Positions 1 to 4,962 of a stretch of DNA of 5,099 nucleotides are shown here, one piece after another. The notes beneath the pieces were generated by a model. It did no database searches. It was given only the letters and a program-made list of their open reading frames with translations, and was not told where the DNA came from. Every line of letters starts with the position of its first letter. The first letter of the stretch is position 1. The DNA is from Oscillospiraceae bacterium (GTDB lineage Bacteria > Bacillota > Clostridia > Oscillospirales > Ruminococcaceae). The translations under genes and the position numbers were made by a program. The DNA lies in NCBI GenBank assembly GCA_017416665.1, contig JAFQBO010000311.1, forward strand, positions 1 to 5,099. The letters run 5' to 3'.

Positions 1-348
1 AAAAATATTCATGGTTATCAGATAAGATTATTAGTGGAAAAGATGTATTATATACATGAACTGATAAGAAAAGAAAACTGGGAAGAACTTAAACAGAATG
101 TAGAAATGGGTTGTACTGTTGAAGATATACTTTTTGAGTTGAATGATTATCCGGGTGAATTATCTGAATGTAATATTAATGAATTTTTCGACGCTTTAAG
201 ACTGGGCGATTTTGATGGGTTCAATGTAGATGCTATGGCTCAGTTCTGGGTTGATGGTGAGGAAAGTGATCTTTCAATGGAGTGTAACTTTGTGTTTTAT
301 GGAAGGGTTTTAAAAAAGGTTACACTTGAAAGAGTTCATGTTTTTTAA
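1..348 (+). CDS. DUF7668-like small protein, 5' end cut by window edge
   Basis: The reading frame is open from base 1 with no upstream stop, so the gene probably begins outside the window. Possible internal starts are GTG 34 and ATG 43, and neither has a good ribosome site. About 115 residues are visible. The C-terminal part has the pattern FWVDGEESDLSMEC, then an aromatic/hydrophobic strand, then LERVHVF at the very end. This resembles the 'SDLSLE ... DIHVL' ending that I associate with DUF7668 proteins; that is recognition from memory, not a search. The N-terminal part (IHELIRKENWEELKQ) looks helical and acidic. There is no signal peptide or membrane segment, so it is likely cytoplasmic. 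The next gene follows after 25 bases on the same strand with no terminator, so they are probably cotranscribed. Function is unknown; proteins of this size in such strings are often immunity proteins. Confidence 0.7.
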   Translation, partial: KNIHGYQIRLLVEKMYYIHELIRKENWEELKQNVEMGCTVEDILFELNDYPGELSECNINEFFDALRLGDFDGFNVDAMAQFWVDGEESDLSMECNFVFYGRVLKKVTLERVHVF

Positions 349-373
349 TAATTGAATAATCGGAGTAAAAAAT

Positions 374-856
374 ATGTGGAATGAAATAGTAAACGAAAAA
401 GACATAGAAGATTTAATGAAAATTTATAGTGGTTTTCATGACAGTTGCATTGTATCATTAAATTACCAAAGTGGTGCATATGTTGATGCCAATGGCGGTA
501 TGGCAGAGGGTTTAGCATCAGACCATAGAGTGAACATGATTTTGCATAGTCAATGGCAAAAACCTATTGAACTGCGTTTTACAGGCGTTCGCAAGTGCAG
601 TATTGTAGGCTGGCAGGATAATTATTTCTGTGATATATATGGTGCACATGTGGGCTTTCATACAAATTTACTCGGCAAAACCCGTGATGACCGACTGATT
701 GTGTGGGCTGATTATGGAGACTTTGATCCTGTAAATTATATTGAAGAAAAGTTAATTTCTCCGAATGCAAGGAATTGTACTTACGTGATTGCTGAAAAAA
801 TGTATTGGAGAATGATGAACGAGGAATCAGAATTTGATAATAAAGAAAATTTATGA
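374..856 (+). CDS. Conserved hypothetical protein (FHDS-type), possible immunity protein
   Basis: This is a 160-residue soluble protein with no signal peptide or membrane segment. The start is supported by GGAG at 362-365, eight bases upstream. Recognisable features are a short helical N-terminus (WNEIVNEKDIEDLM), the motif FHDSCIVSL at residues 21-29, a strand PIELRF at 64-69, an acidic IVWADYGDFDP segment at 109-119 and TYVIAEKMYWR at 136-146. I recall this arrangement (FHDSC, then an ELxF strand, then a final 'AEKxxWR') from small uncharacterised Firmicutes proteins that sit in clusters with immunity genes, but I know no named function. The gene lies between two other small soluble proteins with short gaps and no terminators, which fits one transcript. 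The immunity role is inferred from context only. The last dozen residues are acidic and asparagine-rich and look disordered. Confidence 0.82.
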   Translation: MWNEIVNEKDIEDLMKIYSGFHDSCIVSLNYQSGAYVDANGGMAEGLASDHRVNMILHSQWQKPIELRFTGVRKCSIVGWQDNYFCDIYGAHVGFHTNLLGKTRDDRLIVWADYGDFDPVNYIEEKLISPNARNCTYVIAEKMYWRMMNEESEFDNKENL

Positions 857-895
857 TTTTTGAACTGAAAACTATTCTTCAGAAAGGACATACTT

Positions 896-1567
896 ATGTA
901 TTTAAGAAATATAGATTTAATGCTTGATTTGGGTAAGTCTATCAGGCTGGAACACAATCGTGATTTTATGACTGGATCAAGATGTATAGTTTCTATGTTT
1001 GAACGGCTTCTTGGAAGATATAAAAATGATGTATGCAAAAAAATCAATATGCATTGTGGCAATAATGCAGAACGTCCAATTAAAACTGTTGATGGATTTT
1101 GCGATGTGTATCTGGATTTTACCGAAAGTGATTTGAAAAACTTTAAATTTAAGGGTGACTATGAGAAAAAAGTTGCCTATTTAGAGCTTTTGATGAATGG
1201 CATAAAAAAGGTTTCCAATGAATACGGATGGGATACTAAAATTTTTGAAGATGTTTACAATCAGATAATTCAGCTGAATTATGAAAATATGTGGCAGTGG
1301 AAAAAGGCTGTTTGCAGTCCGTCAAGAAAATATAAGGCAGAATTAATTCTGGAACATGAAATACCATATATCCATTTCAATCTGATTATAAAAGACAAAA
1401 ACAACGAAATTCTGACAGAAAGAATATTGCTTTCTGAAATTCCGGATGAGTATAGTTATGCTTATCATCTTGGAAAACTGAAATGGCTGTCAAATTATGA
1501 AATAGCTTTGATTAACAGGCTAAACTCTCAGATGATAGTGGTAAATCTGGAAAACATTCTGAGCTGA
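896..1567 (+). CDS. Hypothetical protein, 223 aa, possible immunity-type protein
   Basis: I do not recognise the family. The start is well supported by AGAAAGGA at 881-888, seven bases before the ATG. The first 140 residues look mostly helical and charged, with MFERLLGRYKNDV and a long helix around residues 90-110. The C-terminal part (about 130-223) looks like a beta sheet: MWQWKKAV, then an SPSRKYKAELILEHE strand, HFNLIIKDKNNEIL, an LSEIPDEYSYAYHLGKLKWLSN segment and final hydrophobic strands. The strand pattern 'SP-x3-Y-x-AEL ... HF-x-L-x-I-x-DK ... W' recalls the C-terminal sheet of some bacterial immunity proteins, but this is a weak resemblance. There are five cysteines with no metal-site spacing and no membrane segment. 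It is the last gene of the first cluster, since a terminator begins ten bases after its stop. Confidence 0.8.
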   Translation: MYLRNIDLMLDLGKSIRLEHNRDFMTGSRCIVSMFERLLGRYKNDVCKKINMHCGNNAERPIKTVDGFCDVYLDFTESDLKNFKFKGDYEKKVAYLELLMNGIKKVSNEYGWDTKIFEDVYNQIIQLNYENMWQWKKAVCSPSRKYKAELILEHEIPYIHFNLIIKDKNNEILTERILLSEIPDEYSYAYHLGKLKWLSNYEIALINRLNSQMIVVNLENILS

Positions 1568-1577
1568 TAAATTATAG

Positions 1578-1601
1578 GGACTGCAAAAGCAGTCCTTTTT
1601 T
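1578..1601 (+). terminator. Rho-independent terminator of the first gene cluster
   Basis: There is a perfect 7-bp stem GGACTGC/GCAGTCC (1578-1584 and 1589-1595) with an AAAA loop, followed directly by six T's (1596-1601). It lies ten bases after the 223-aa gene and before the MATE promoter, so it separates the two transcription units. Confidence 0.92.
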
Positions 1602-1610
1602 CATGAATAA

Positions 1611-1639
1611 TTGTATTTTAAAAAAAAATATGTTATAAT
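1611..1639 (+). promoter_or_regulatory. Extended -10 promoter for the MATE-pnuC operon
   Basis: TGT-TATAAT at 1631-1639 is a perfect TATAAT with the TGn extension. A weak -35, TTGTAT, lies at 1611-1616 with a 17-bp spacer filled by an A tract. Transcription should begin near 1646, giving a leader of only about 25 bases before the ATG at 1671. That leaves no room for a riboswitch and makes the upstream ATG at 1653 unlikely. Confidence 0.8.
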
Positions 1640-1659
1640 GTAGAACAGAAAAATGAAAT

Positions 1660-1664
1660 GGAGG
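1660..1664 (+). promoter_or_regulatory. Ribosome binding site that fixes the MATE start
   Basis: GGAGG lies six bases upstream of ATG 1671. The longer reading from ATG 1653 would place this site inside the coding sequence and would have no ribosome site of its own, so 1671 is preferred. Confidence 0.85.
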
Positions 1665-1670
1665 ATAAAA

Positions 1671-3038
1671 ATGAATTCACAGACAACAGATTTTACGACA
1701 GGATCGATTTTTCCAAAGCTTATAAAATTTATGACGCCGATTCTGGGTGCATTGATTTTACAGGCAATGTATGGAGCAGTTGATATTCTTGTAGTCGGAC
1801 TTTTTGGTAGCGAGGCGGCAATTTCGGCAGTATCCACAGGAAGTAACCTTGTTAATATGGTAATGTTTACAATGACGGCTATGGCGATGGCGGTTACAAT
1901 AATTATGGGACGTTACATAGGTGAAAACAAAACCGAACGTCTGGGAAAGGTTATAGGCGGTGCTATATGCTTTTTTGCCGTAAGTGCTGTTATACTGTCA
2001 ATAGTAATGCTTGTTTTTGCACGCTCTCTTGCACAGCTTATGCAGTCACCTGAGGATGCACTTGATCTTACTGTACAGTATGTACAGATATGCGGAGGCG
2101 GAATAATATTTGTAATAGCCTATAACTTCATAAGCAGTATTTTCCGTGGACTGGGTAACTCAAAGCTGCCTCTTATATTTGTAGCAATCGCATGTGCGGT
2201 AAATATCATAGGAGACCTGCTTTTCGTAGCTGTTTTTGATATGGACGTTGCAGGTGCGGCACTTGCAACAATACTTGCACAGGCTGTAAGTGTTGTAATT
2301 TCGCTTATAATTATCAGAAAAATAAATCTTCCGTTTAAGCTTAAAAAAAGTGATATACGCTTTAACAGGGAAGTGCCTAATATCATAAAAACAGGTGCTC
2401 CTATTGCGATACAGGAGGTTCTTACTTCGCTTTCATTCCTTGCATTGTGTGCGTTTATAAATAAGCTGGGACTTGCACAGTCTTCCGGTTACGGTGTTGC
2501 AAATAAGCTTGTTTCGTTTATAATGCTTGTGCCGAGTGCTTTAATGCAGTCGATGGCTTCGTTTATTTCACAGAATTTCGGTGCAGGAAAAGAAAAACGT
2601 GCAAGAAAGTCAATGCTTTGCGGAATGTCGATCGGTGCATCGATAGGTGTTGTGATTGCATGTGCATCTTTTTTCTTCGGCAATTATATGTCAATGATTT
2701 TTACAGATAATCCCGATTATATTACACAGTCAGCCGCATATCTGAGAGGTTTTGCGATTGAGGCTGTTGTAACGAGTGTTCTTTTCAGCTTTATAGGATA
2801 TTTCAACGGACACGGAAAAACACTCTTTGTAATGATTCAGGGACTTTCACAAACGTTTCTTGTACGTCTTCCGATGTCCTATATAATGAGTATTCAGCCG
2901 GATGCATCACTTGATATGATAGGTCTTGCCGCACCATCAGCGACAATTTTCGGTATAATCATAAATTTTGTTTATTATATGTACTATACAAGAAAATGCA
3001 ATCCGATTGAAAAAGTAAACAAGGAGGTAATGACATGA
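1671..3038 (+). CDS. MATE family multidrug/Na+ antiporter
   Basis: This is a 455-residue inner-membrane protein, the normal length for a MATE transporter, with about twelve hydrophobic segments in two halves. The N-terminus has the usual pattern 'TTGSIFPKLIKFMTPIL ... QAMYGAVDILVVG' with conserved Pro23, Tyr34 and Asp38. The first half ends with FRGLGNSKLP (158-167) followed by a helix carrying N178 and D182, a family hallmark. The second half repeats the layout, including GYGVANKLVSFIMLVPSALMQ and SQNFGAGK. MATE proteins export cationic compounds in exchange for Na+ or H+; the substrate here cannot be read from sequence. The start is set by GGAGG at 1660-1664. The stop overlaps the start of the PnuC-type gene as ATGA, so the two are translationally coupled. 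I would place it in the broad NorM/DinF-like clostridial group, but that sub-assignment is uncertain. Confidence 0.95.
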   Translation: MNSQTTDFTTGSIFPKLIKFMTPILGALILQAMYGAVDILVVGLFGSEAAISAVSTGSNLVNMVMFTMTAMAMAVTIIMGRYIGENKTERLGKVIGGAICFFAVSAVILSIVMLVFARSLAQLMQSPEDALDLTVQYVQICGGGIIFVIAYNFISSIFRGLGNSKLPLIFVAIACAVNIIGDLLFVAVFDMDVAGAALATILAQAVSVVISLIIIRKINLPFKLKKSDIRFNREVPNIIKTGAPIAIQEVLTSLSFLALCAFINKLGLAQSSGYGVANKLVSFIMLVPSALMQSMASFISQNFGAGKEKRARKSMLCGMSIGASIGVVIACASFFFGNYMSMIFTDNPDYITQSAAYLRGFAIEAVVTSVLFSFIGYFNGHGKTLFVMIQGLSQTFLVRLPMSYIMSIQPDASLDMIGLAAPSATIFGIIINFVYYMYYTRKCNPIEKVNKEVMT

Positions 3039-3745
3039 CAAAAATAAAAAAACTTGCGAAAATTCTGTCACCATTTCAGTGGGCAAGCGTGATTATAGTG
3101 TGTGGCTTTACATTGTACTTTGCATTGACCGATACAGAAAGTCCTCTGCATTATACACTTTTAAGCTCAACAGCGGCTGTATGCGGTATCATGAACGTTG
3201 TTCTGTGTGCAAAGGGCAGAAAGTCTCAGTATTACTGGGGAATTGTAAATATAGCATCTTATATTGCAATTTCAGCTATGAGTAAGCTGTATGGTGAAGT
3301 GATGCTCAACACCTTTTATTATATTCCACTACAATTTATCGGACTTTATATGTGGAGAAAAAATTACAGTAAAGATTCTGACAGTGTAAAGGTACGAAAA
3401 ATGAAAGTAATCCCTGCGATTATTCTGGTTGTTGCAACGGCATTGGGAATATGCCTCTATAAATATATTTTGTCAGTAATAGGCGGTAACTCTGTGTGGC
3501 TGGACAGCACAAGCACTGTTATTTCTGTTATTGCAAATGCTTTGATGGTTTTGCGATACCGTGAACAGTATCTTCTGTGGCTTATTGTAAACGTTGTGAC
3601 AACTGTTATGTGGGCATTGAAAGGTGATCCGATTATGACTACAATGTGGGCTGTATACGCCTTTAATGCGGTTTATGGTTACTATCTCTGGAATAAAATG
3701 AGCAGGGATAGTGAGGAGATGAGTGCGGTTTCTGAGGCGATGTAA
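3035..3745 (+). CDS. pnuC: PnuC family transporter, probably for nicotinamide riboside
   Basis: This is a 236-residue membrane protein with about seven hydrophobic segments, the size expected for PnuC. Family features are GIMNVVLCAKGRKSQYYWGIVN (residues 51-72), the YYIPLQFIGLYMWRKN segment (95-110), EQYLLWLIVNVVTT (177-190) and a closing AVYAFNAVYGYYLWNK (206-221), with the Trp, Asn and Tyr residues typical of the substrate path. PnuC carries nicotinamide riboside by facilitated diffusion and relies on phosphorylation inside the cell to trap it. Relatives carry thiamine (PnuT) or riboflavin (PnuX), so the substrate is not certain. The ATG has a strong AAGGAGG at 3021-3027, seven bases upstream, inside the end of the MATE gene. 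No NAD-pathway gene and no thiamine or FMN riboswitch is visible nearby to settle the substrate. Confidence 0.93.
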   Translation: MTKIKKLAKILSPFQWASVIIVCGFTLYFALTDTESPLHYTLLSSTAAVCGIMNVVLCAKGRKSQYYWGIVNIASYIAISAMSKLYGEVMLNTFYYIPLQFIGLYMWRKNYSKDSDSVKVRKMKVIPAIILVVATALGICLYKYILSVIGGNSVWLDSTSTVISVIANALMVLRYREQYLLWLIVNVVTTVMWALKGDPIMTTMWAVYAFNAVYGYYLWNKMSRDSEEMSAVSEAM

Positions 3746-3764
3746 TCGAAGGTATAAATTATAG

Positions 3765-3804
3765 AAAACGAACATCTGTTTTGCAGGTGTTCGTTTTTAT
3801 TTTA
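3765..3804 (+). terminator. Rho-independent terminator after pnuC
   Basis: A 14-bp stem (3765-3778 with 3784-3797, one G-U pair) encloses a TTTTG loop. Its core is CGAACATCTG paired with CAGGTGTTCG. The right arm runs into TTTTT (3794-3798) and further T-rich sequence. The left arm begins with AAAA, so it could also stop transcription from the other strand. Confidence 0.92.
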
Positions 3805-3813
3805 CATTTCATA

Positions 3814-3842
3814 TTGACAATTATCTATATATATGCTATAAT
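3814..3842 (+). promoter_or_regulatory. Consensus promoter of the Cys-rich operon
   Basis: A perfect -35 TTGACA (3814-3819), a 17-bp spacer and a perfect extended -10, TGC-TATAAT (3834-3842), precede the redox-protein gene. Transcription should begin near 3849. A promoter this close to consensus would be strongly active unless repressed, which fits control by the ArsR-type repressor encoded in the same operon. Confidence 0.92.
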
Positions 3843-3844
3843 AA

Positions 3845-3866
3845 CACATAGACGATTATCAATGTG
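3845..3866 (+). promoter_or_regulatory. Candidate operator: imperfect 22-bp palindrome at the transcription start
   Basis: CACAT at 3845-3849 faces ATGTG at 3862-3866. By hand, 8 of 11 positions of the 22-bp dyad are symmetric. It covers the predicted start of transcription and ends at the ribosome site GAGGTG (3866-3871). Inside it, GACGATTATC (3851-3860) is a near copy of GACAATTATC at 3816-3825, which overlaps the -35 box. ArsR-family repressors usually bind AT-rich dyads at such positions. The element also contains ATTATC, the reverse complement of a Fur-like GATAAT hexamer, so a Fur-type regulator is an alternative. Binding is inferred only. Confidence 0.4.
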
Positions 3867-3879
3867 AGGTGCATAATTT

Positions 3880-4314
3880 ATGACAAGAAAAGAACTTGCC
3901 ACTAAATATTTTTCACAGGGCTTTAACTGTTCACAGTCTGTATTTGCAGTTTTTTCTGAAAAATATGGACTTAGTAAAGAACTGGCATTAAAAATCGGCT
4001 GTGGATTTGGCGGCGGTATGAGAAATGCTGAAGTATGTGGTGCTGTAACAGGTGCTATTATGGTTATCGGACTTAGATATGGTCATGTTATCGGCAATGA
4101 TGATGACAGCAAAACTCTTTGCTATCAGAAAACCGTTGAATTTACAACAGCCTTTAAAAATATGAATAAAAGTATTATATGTCGTGATTTGCTCGGACAT
4201 GACATTTCAGATCCTATTGAAATGAATAAAGCAGCAGAAAAAGGCTTGTTTAAAACAACATGTGTTGAAATGATCTGTAATGCTGTCGAATTACTTGAAC
4301 AACTGGGATATTAA
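3880..4314 (+). CDS. C_GCAxxG_C_C family putative redox-active protein
   Basis: The protein has 144 residues, the usual length of about 140 for this family. It shows the hallmark CGAVTG at residues 53-58 (the CGAxxG motif), an early Cys in FNCSQSV (C17), a later CRDLLG (C101) and a C-terminal Cys (C128). These correspond to the four conserved cysteines of the family. Additional cysteines are C41, in the glycine-rich GCGFGGGM loop, C81 and C133. The family is annotated as probably redox-active, with the reaction unknown; members often lie near transporter genes, and a Geobacter member carries selenocysteine in the CGAxxG motif. Here the motif has a normal Cys. There is no signal peptide, so it is cytoplasmic. 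The start has GAGGTG at 3866-3871, eight bases upstream. It is the first gene of the operon, followed after one base by the repressor gene. Confidence 0.93.
   Translation: MTRKELATKYFSQGFNCSQSVFAVFSEKYGLSKELALKIGCGFGGGMRNAEVCGAVTGAIMVIGLRYGHVIGNDDDSKTLCYQKTVEFTTAFKNMNKSIICRDLLGHDISDPIEMNKAAEKGLFKTTCVEMICNAVELLEQLGY
4305..4308 (+). promoter_or_regulatory. Weak ribosome site of the ArsR-type gene
   Basis: GGGA lies seven bases before ATG 4316, inside the end of the redox-protein gene. Because the upstream stop (4312-4314) is one base from this ATG, the repressor is probably made by translational coupling, which would keep its amount low. The longer reading from ATG 4280 would overlap the upstream gene and add 12 residues that do not look like ArsR family sequence. 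Confidence 0.55.
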
Positions 4315-4315
4315 T

Positions 4316-4573
4316 ATGAACTATGTACAGATATTTAAGGCACTGGGCGATCAGACACGTCTTGAAATAATACTTATGTTGTCACACACAGAAAAGATGT
4401 GTGCTTGTAAAATACTTGAAAAATTTGAGATTACTCAGCCAACTTTGTCGCATCATATGAAAATACTTTCAGAATGCGGACTTGTGAATACTCAAAAAGT
4501 GGGTAAATGGTCACATTATTCGTTAAATCGTGAATTGATTTCAGATTTCAGACAATTTATAAATAACATGTAA
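4316..4573 (+). CDS. ArsR/SmtB family winged-helix transcriptional repressor, short form
   Basis: The protein opens with IFKALGDQTRLEIILMLS, the classic first helices of ArsR-family repressors. The DNA-binding part follows: ILEKFEITQPTLSHHMKILSECGLV (residues 33-57), where TLSHHMKIL is the recognition helix. The wing is VGKWSHYSLN (62-71). MCAC at 28-31 gives a C29-x-C31 pair at the place where ArsR and CadC carry their ELCVCDL metal site, and C54 is a third cysteine. The protein should therefore lose DNA binding when arsenite, another soft metal or a thiol oxidant acts on these cysteines. At 85 residues it is shorter than most relatives (roughly 95-120), ending just after the last helix begins. 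It probably represses its own operon. The exact inducer cannot be told; no arsenite pump or arsenate reductase is present. Confidence 0.93.
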   Translation: MNYVQIFKALGDQTRLEIILMLSHTEKMCACKILEKFEITQPTLSHHMKILSECGLVNTQKVGKWSHYSLNRELISDFRQFINNM

Positions 4574-4585
4574 GCGAGGTTAATT

Positions 4586-4771
4586 ATGGAAAAATATTGT
4601 GGTAACTGTTGTCCAAAGACAAGCTGTAAGAATAATGGCAACTGTGCTGCCTGCGTGAAAAAGCACAGAGATACTGACAGTCTTCCGTATTGTCTTTTCC
4701 CGGATAATGACGGCGATAAGAGCCTGCGTCATTTTTACGAAAAACTGAAGGAACGTTTTGAAAAAGAATAA
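4586..4771 (+). CDS. Small Cys-rich protein, DUF6485-like, likely metal binding
   Basis: This 61-residue protein has seven cysteines, six within the first 23 residues: C5-x2-C8-C9-x4-C14-x5-C20-x2-C23, then C36. The order 'CxxCC ... SC...G.C..CV..H ... LPYCLFP ... D+S...F' resembles the DUF6485 family (CNC ... C...G.CC.C...H ... LPACFFP ... DRS...F), as I remember it. It probably folds around zinc or an Fe-S or other thiol-bound metal; the function is unknown. The C-terminus is a charged helix (LRHFYEKLKERFEKE). GAGGT at 4576-4580 supports the start, and the gap to the repressor stop is 12 bases, so it is the third gene of the operon. A terminator follows within ten bases. Antisense open frames across this gene have no family features and are discounted. 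Confidence 0.85.
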   Translation: MEKYCGNCCPKTSCKNNGNCAACVKKHRDTDSLPYCLFPDNDGDKSLRHFYEKLKERFEKE

Positions 4772-4778
4772 AGATGAA

Positions 4779-4811
4779 AAAATCTGTACTGCAAATAACA
4801 GTACGGATTTT
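4779..4811 (+). terminator. Rho-independent terminator of the Cys-rich operon
   Basis: A 13-bp stem with one G-U pair (4779-4791 with 4799-4811) has the loop CAAATAA. The left arm core is TCTGTACTG. The right arm ends in TTTT and is followed by AGATTG, so the U tract is short. It lies eight bases after the last gene. Confidence 0.8.
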
Positions 4812-4829
4812 AGATTGTAGAAAAATCTC

Positions 4830-4860
4830 AAAATTAATTTTCGTGCCGATTAAATCGGCA
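4830..4860. repeat. Two adjacent short palindromes
   Basis: AAAATTAATTTT (4830-4841) is a perfect 12-bp palindrome. It is followed at 4844-4860 by TGCCGAT-TAA-ATCGGCA, a perfect 7-bp inverted repeat with a 3-base centre. Neither has a T tract, so they are not ordinary terminators. They may be protein-binding sites or part of a noncoding repeat. Confidence 0.45.
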
Positions 4861-4885
4861 GGCAAACTTGTGTACGACCAAAGTA

Positions 4886-4916
4886 AGGGGACGCTTTTTC
4901 TTGTAAAGCGTCCCCT
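4886..4916. repeat. GGGGACGC hairpin, REP-like
   Basis: A perfect 12-bp inverted repeat, AGGGGACGCTTT with AAAGCGTCCCCT, encloses the loop TTCTTGT. There is no T tract on either strand directly after it. GGGGACG...CGTCCCC hairpins recur in many bacterial genomes as dispersed repeats, some linked to Y1-type transposases. That link is a guess from appearance, and no second copy lies in this window. Confidence 0.5.
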
Positions 4917-4917
4917 C

Positions 4918-4948
4918 TTGAAAAACAGCCCACTGGGCTGTTTTTCAA
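4918..4948. terminator. Symmetric, bidirectional terminator hairpin
   Basis: TTGAAAAACAGCCC (4918-4931) pairs with GGGCTGTTTTTCAA (4935-4948) around a 3-base loop ACT, giving a perfect 14-bp stem. The GC core is followed by TTTTT and preceded by AAAAA, so it could end transcription from either side. It begins one base after the preceding GGGGACGC hairpin. Confidence 0.8.
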
Positions 4949-4962
4949 TTCACCCCTCGTAA

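Noticed and set aside
781..1062. 93-aa minus-strand open frame
   Set aside because: It crosses two well-supported + strand genes and the gap between them, has no ribosome site, and gives a Ser/Ile/Leu-rich product typical of AT-rich antisense.
1653..1670. Upstream start for the MATE gene (ATG 1653)
   Set aside because: It lies only a few bases from the predicted transcription start and has no ribosome site; GGAGG at 1660-1664 serves ATG 1671.
1640..1670. Riboswitch or leader controlling the MATE-pnuC operon
   Set aside because: The leader is only about 25 bases, too short for any known riboswitch.
3473..3775. 100-aa minus-strand open frame over the end of pnuC
   Set aside because: It is antisense to clear PnuC sequence and starts inside the terminator hairpin; its composition is His/Asn/Tyr-rich with no motif.
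3826..3833. ATATATAT tract as an operator
   Set aside because: It lies in the promoter spacer and is simple AT-rich sequence; the flanking CACAT...ATGTG dyad and GACRATTATC repeats are more specific.
4584..4865. Antisense open frames opposite the Cys-rich gene
   Set aside because: They are low-complexity shadows of a gene with a ribosome site, operon position and family-like cysteine pattern.
4774..4962. 62-aa + strand open frame after the Cys-rich gene
   Set aside because: It begins two bases after the upstream stop, runs through the terminator stem and three other inverted repeats, and has no ribosome site or recognisable family pattern.
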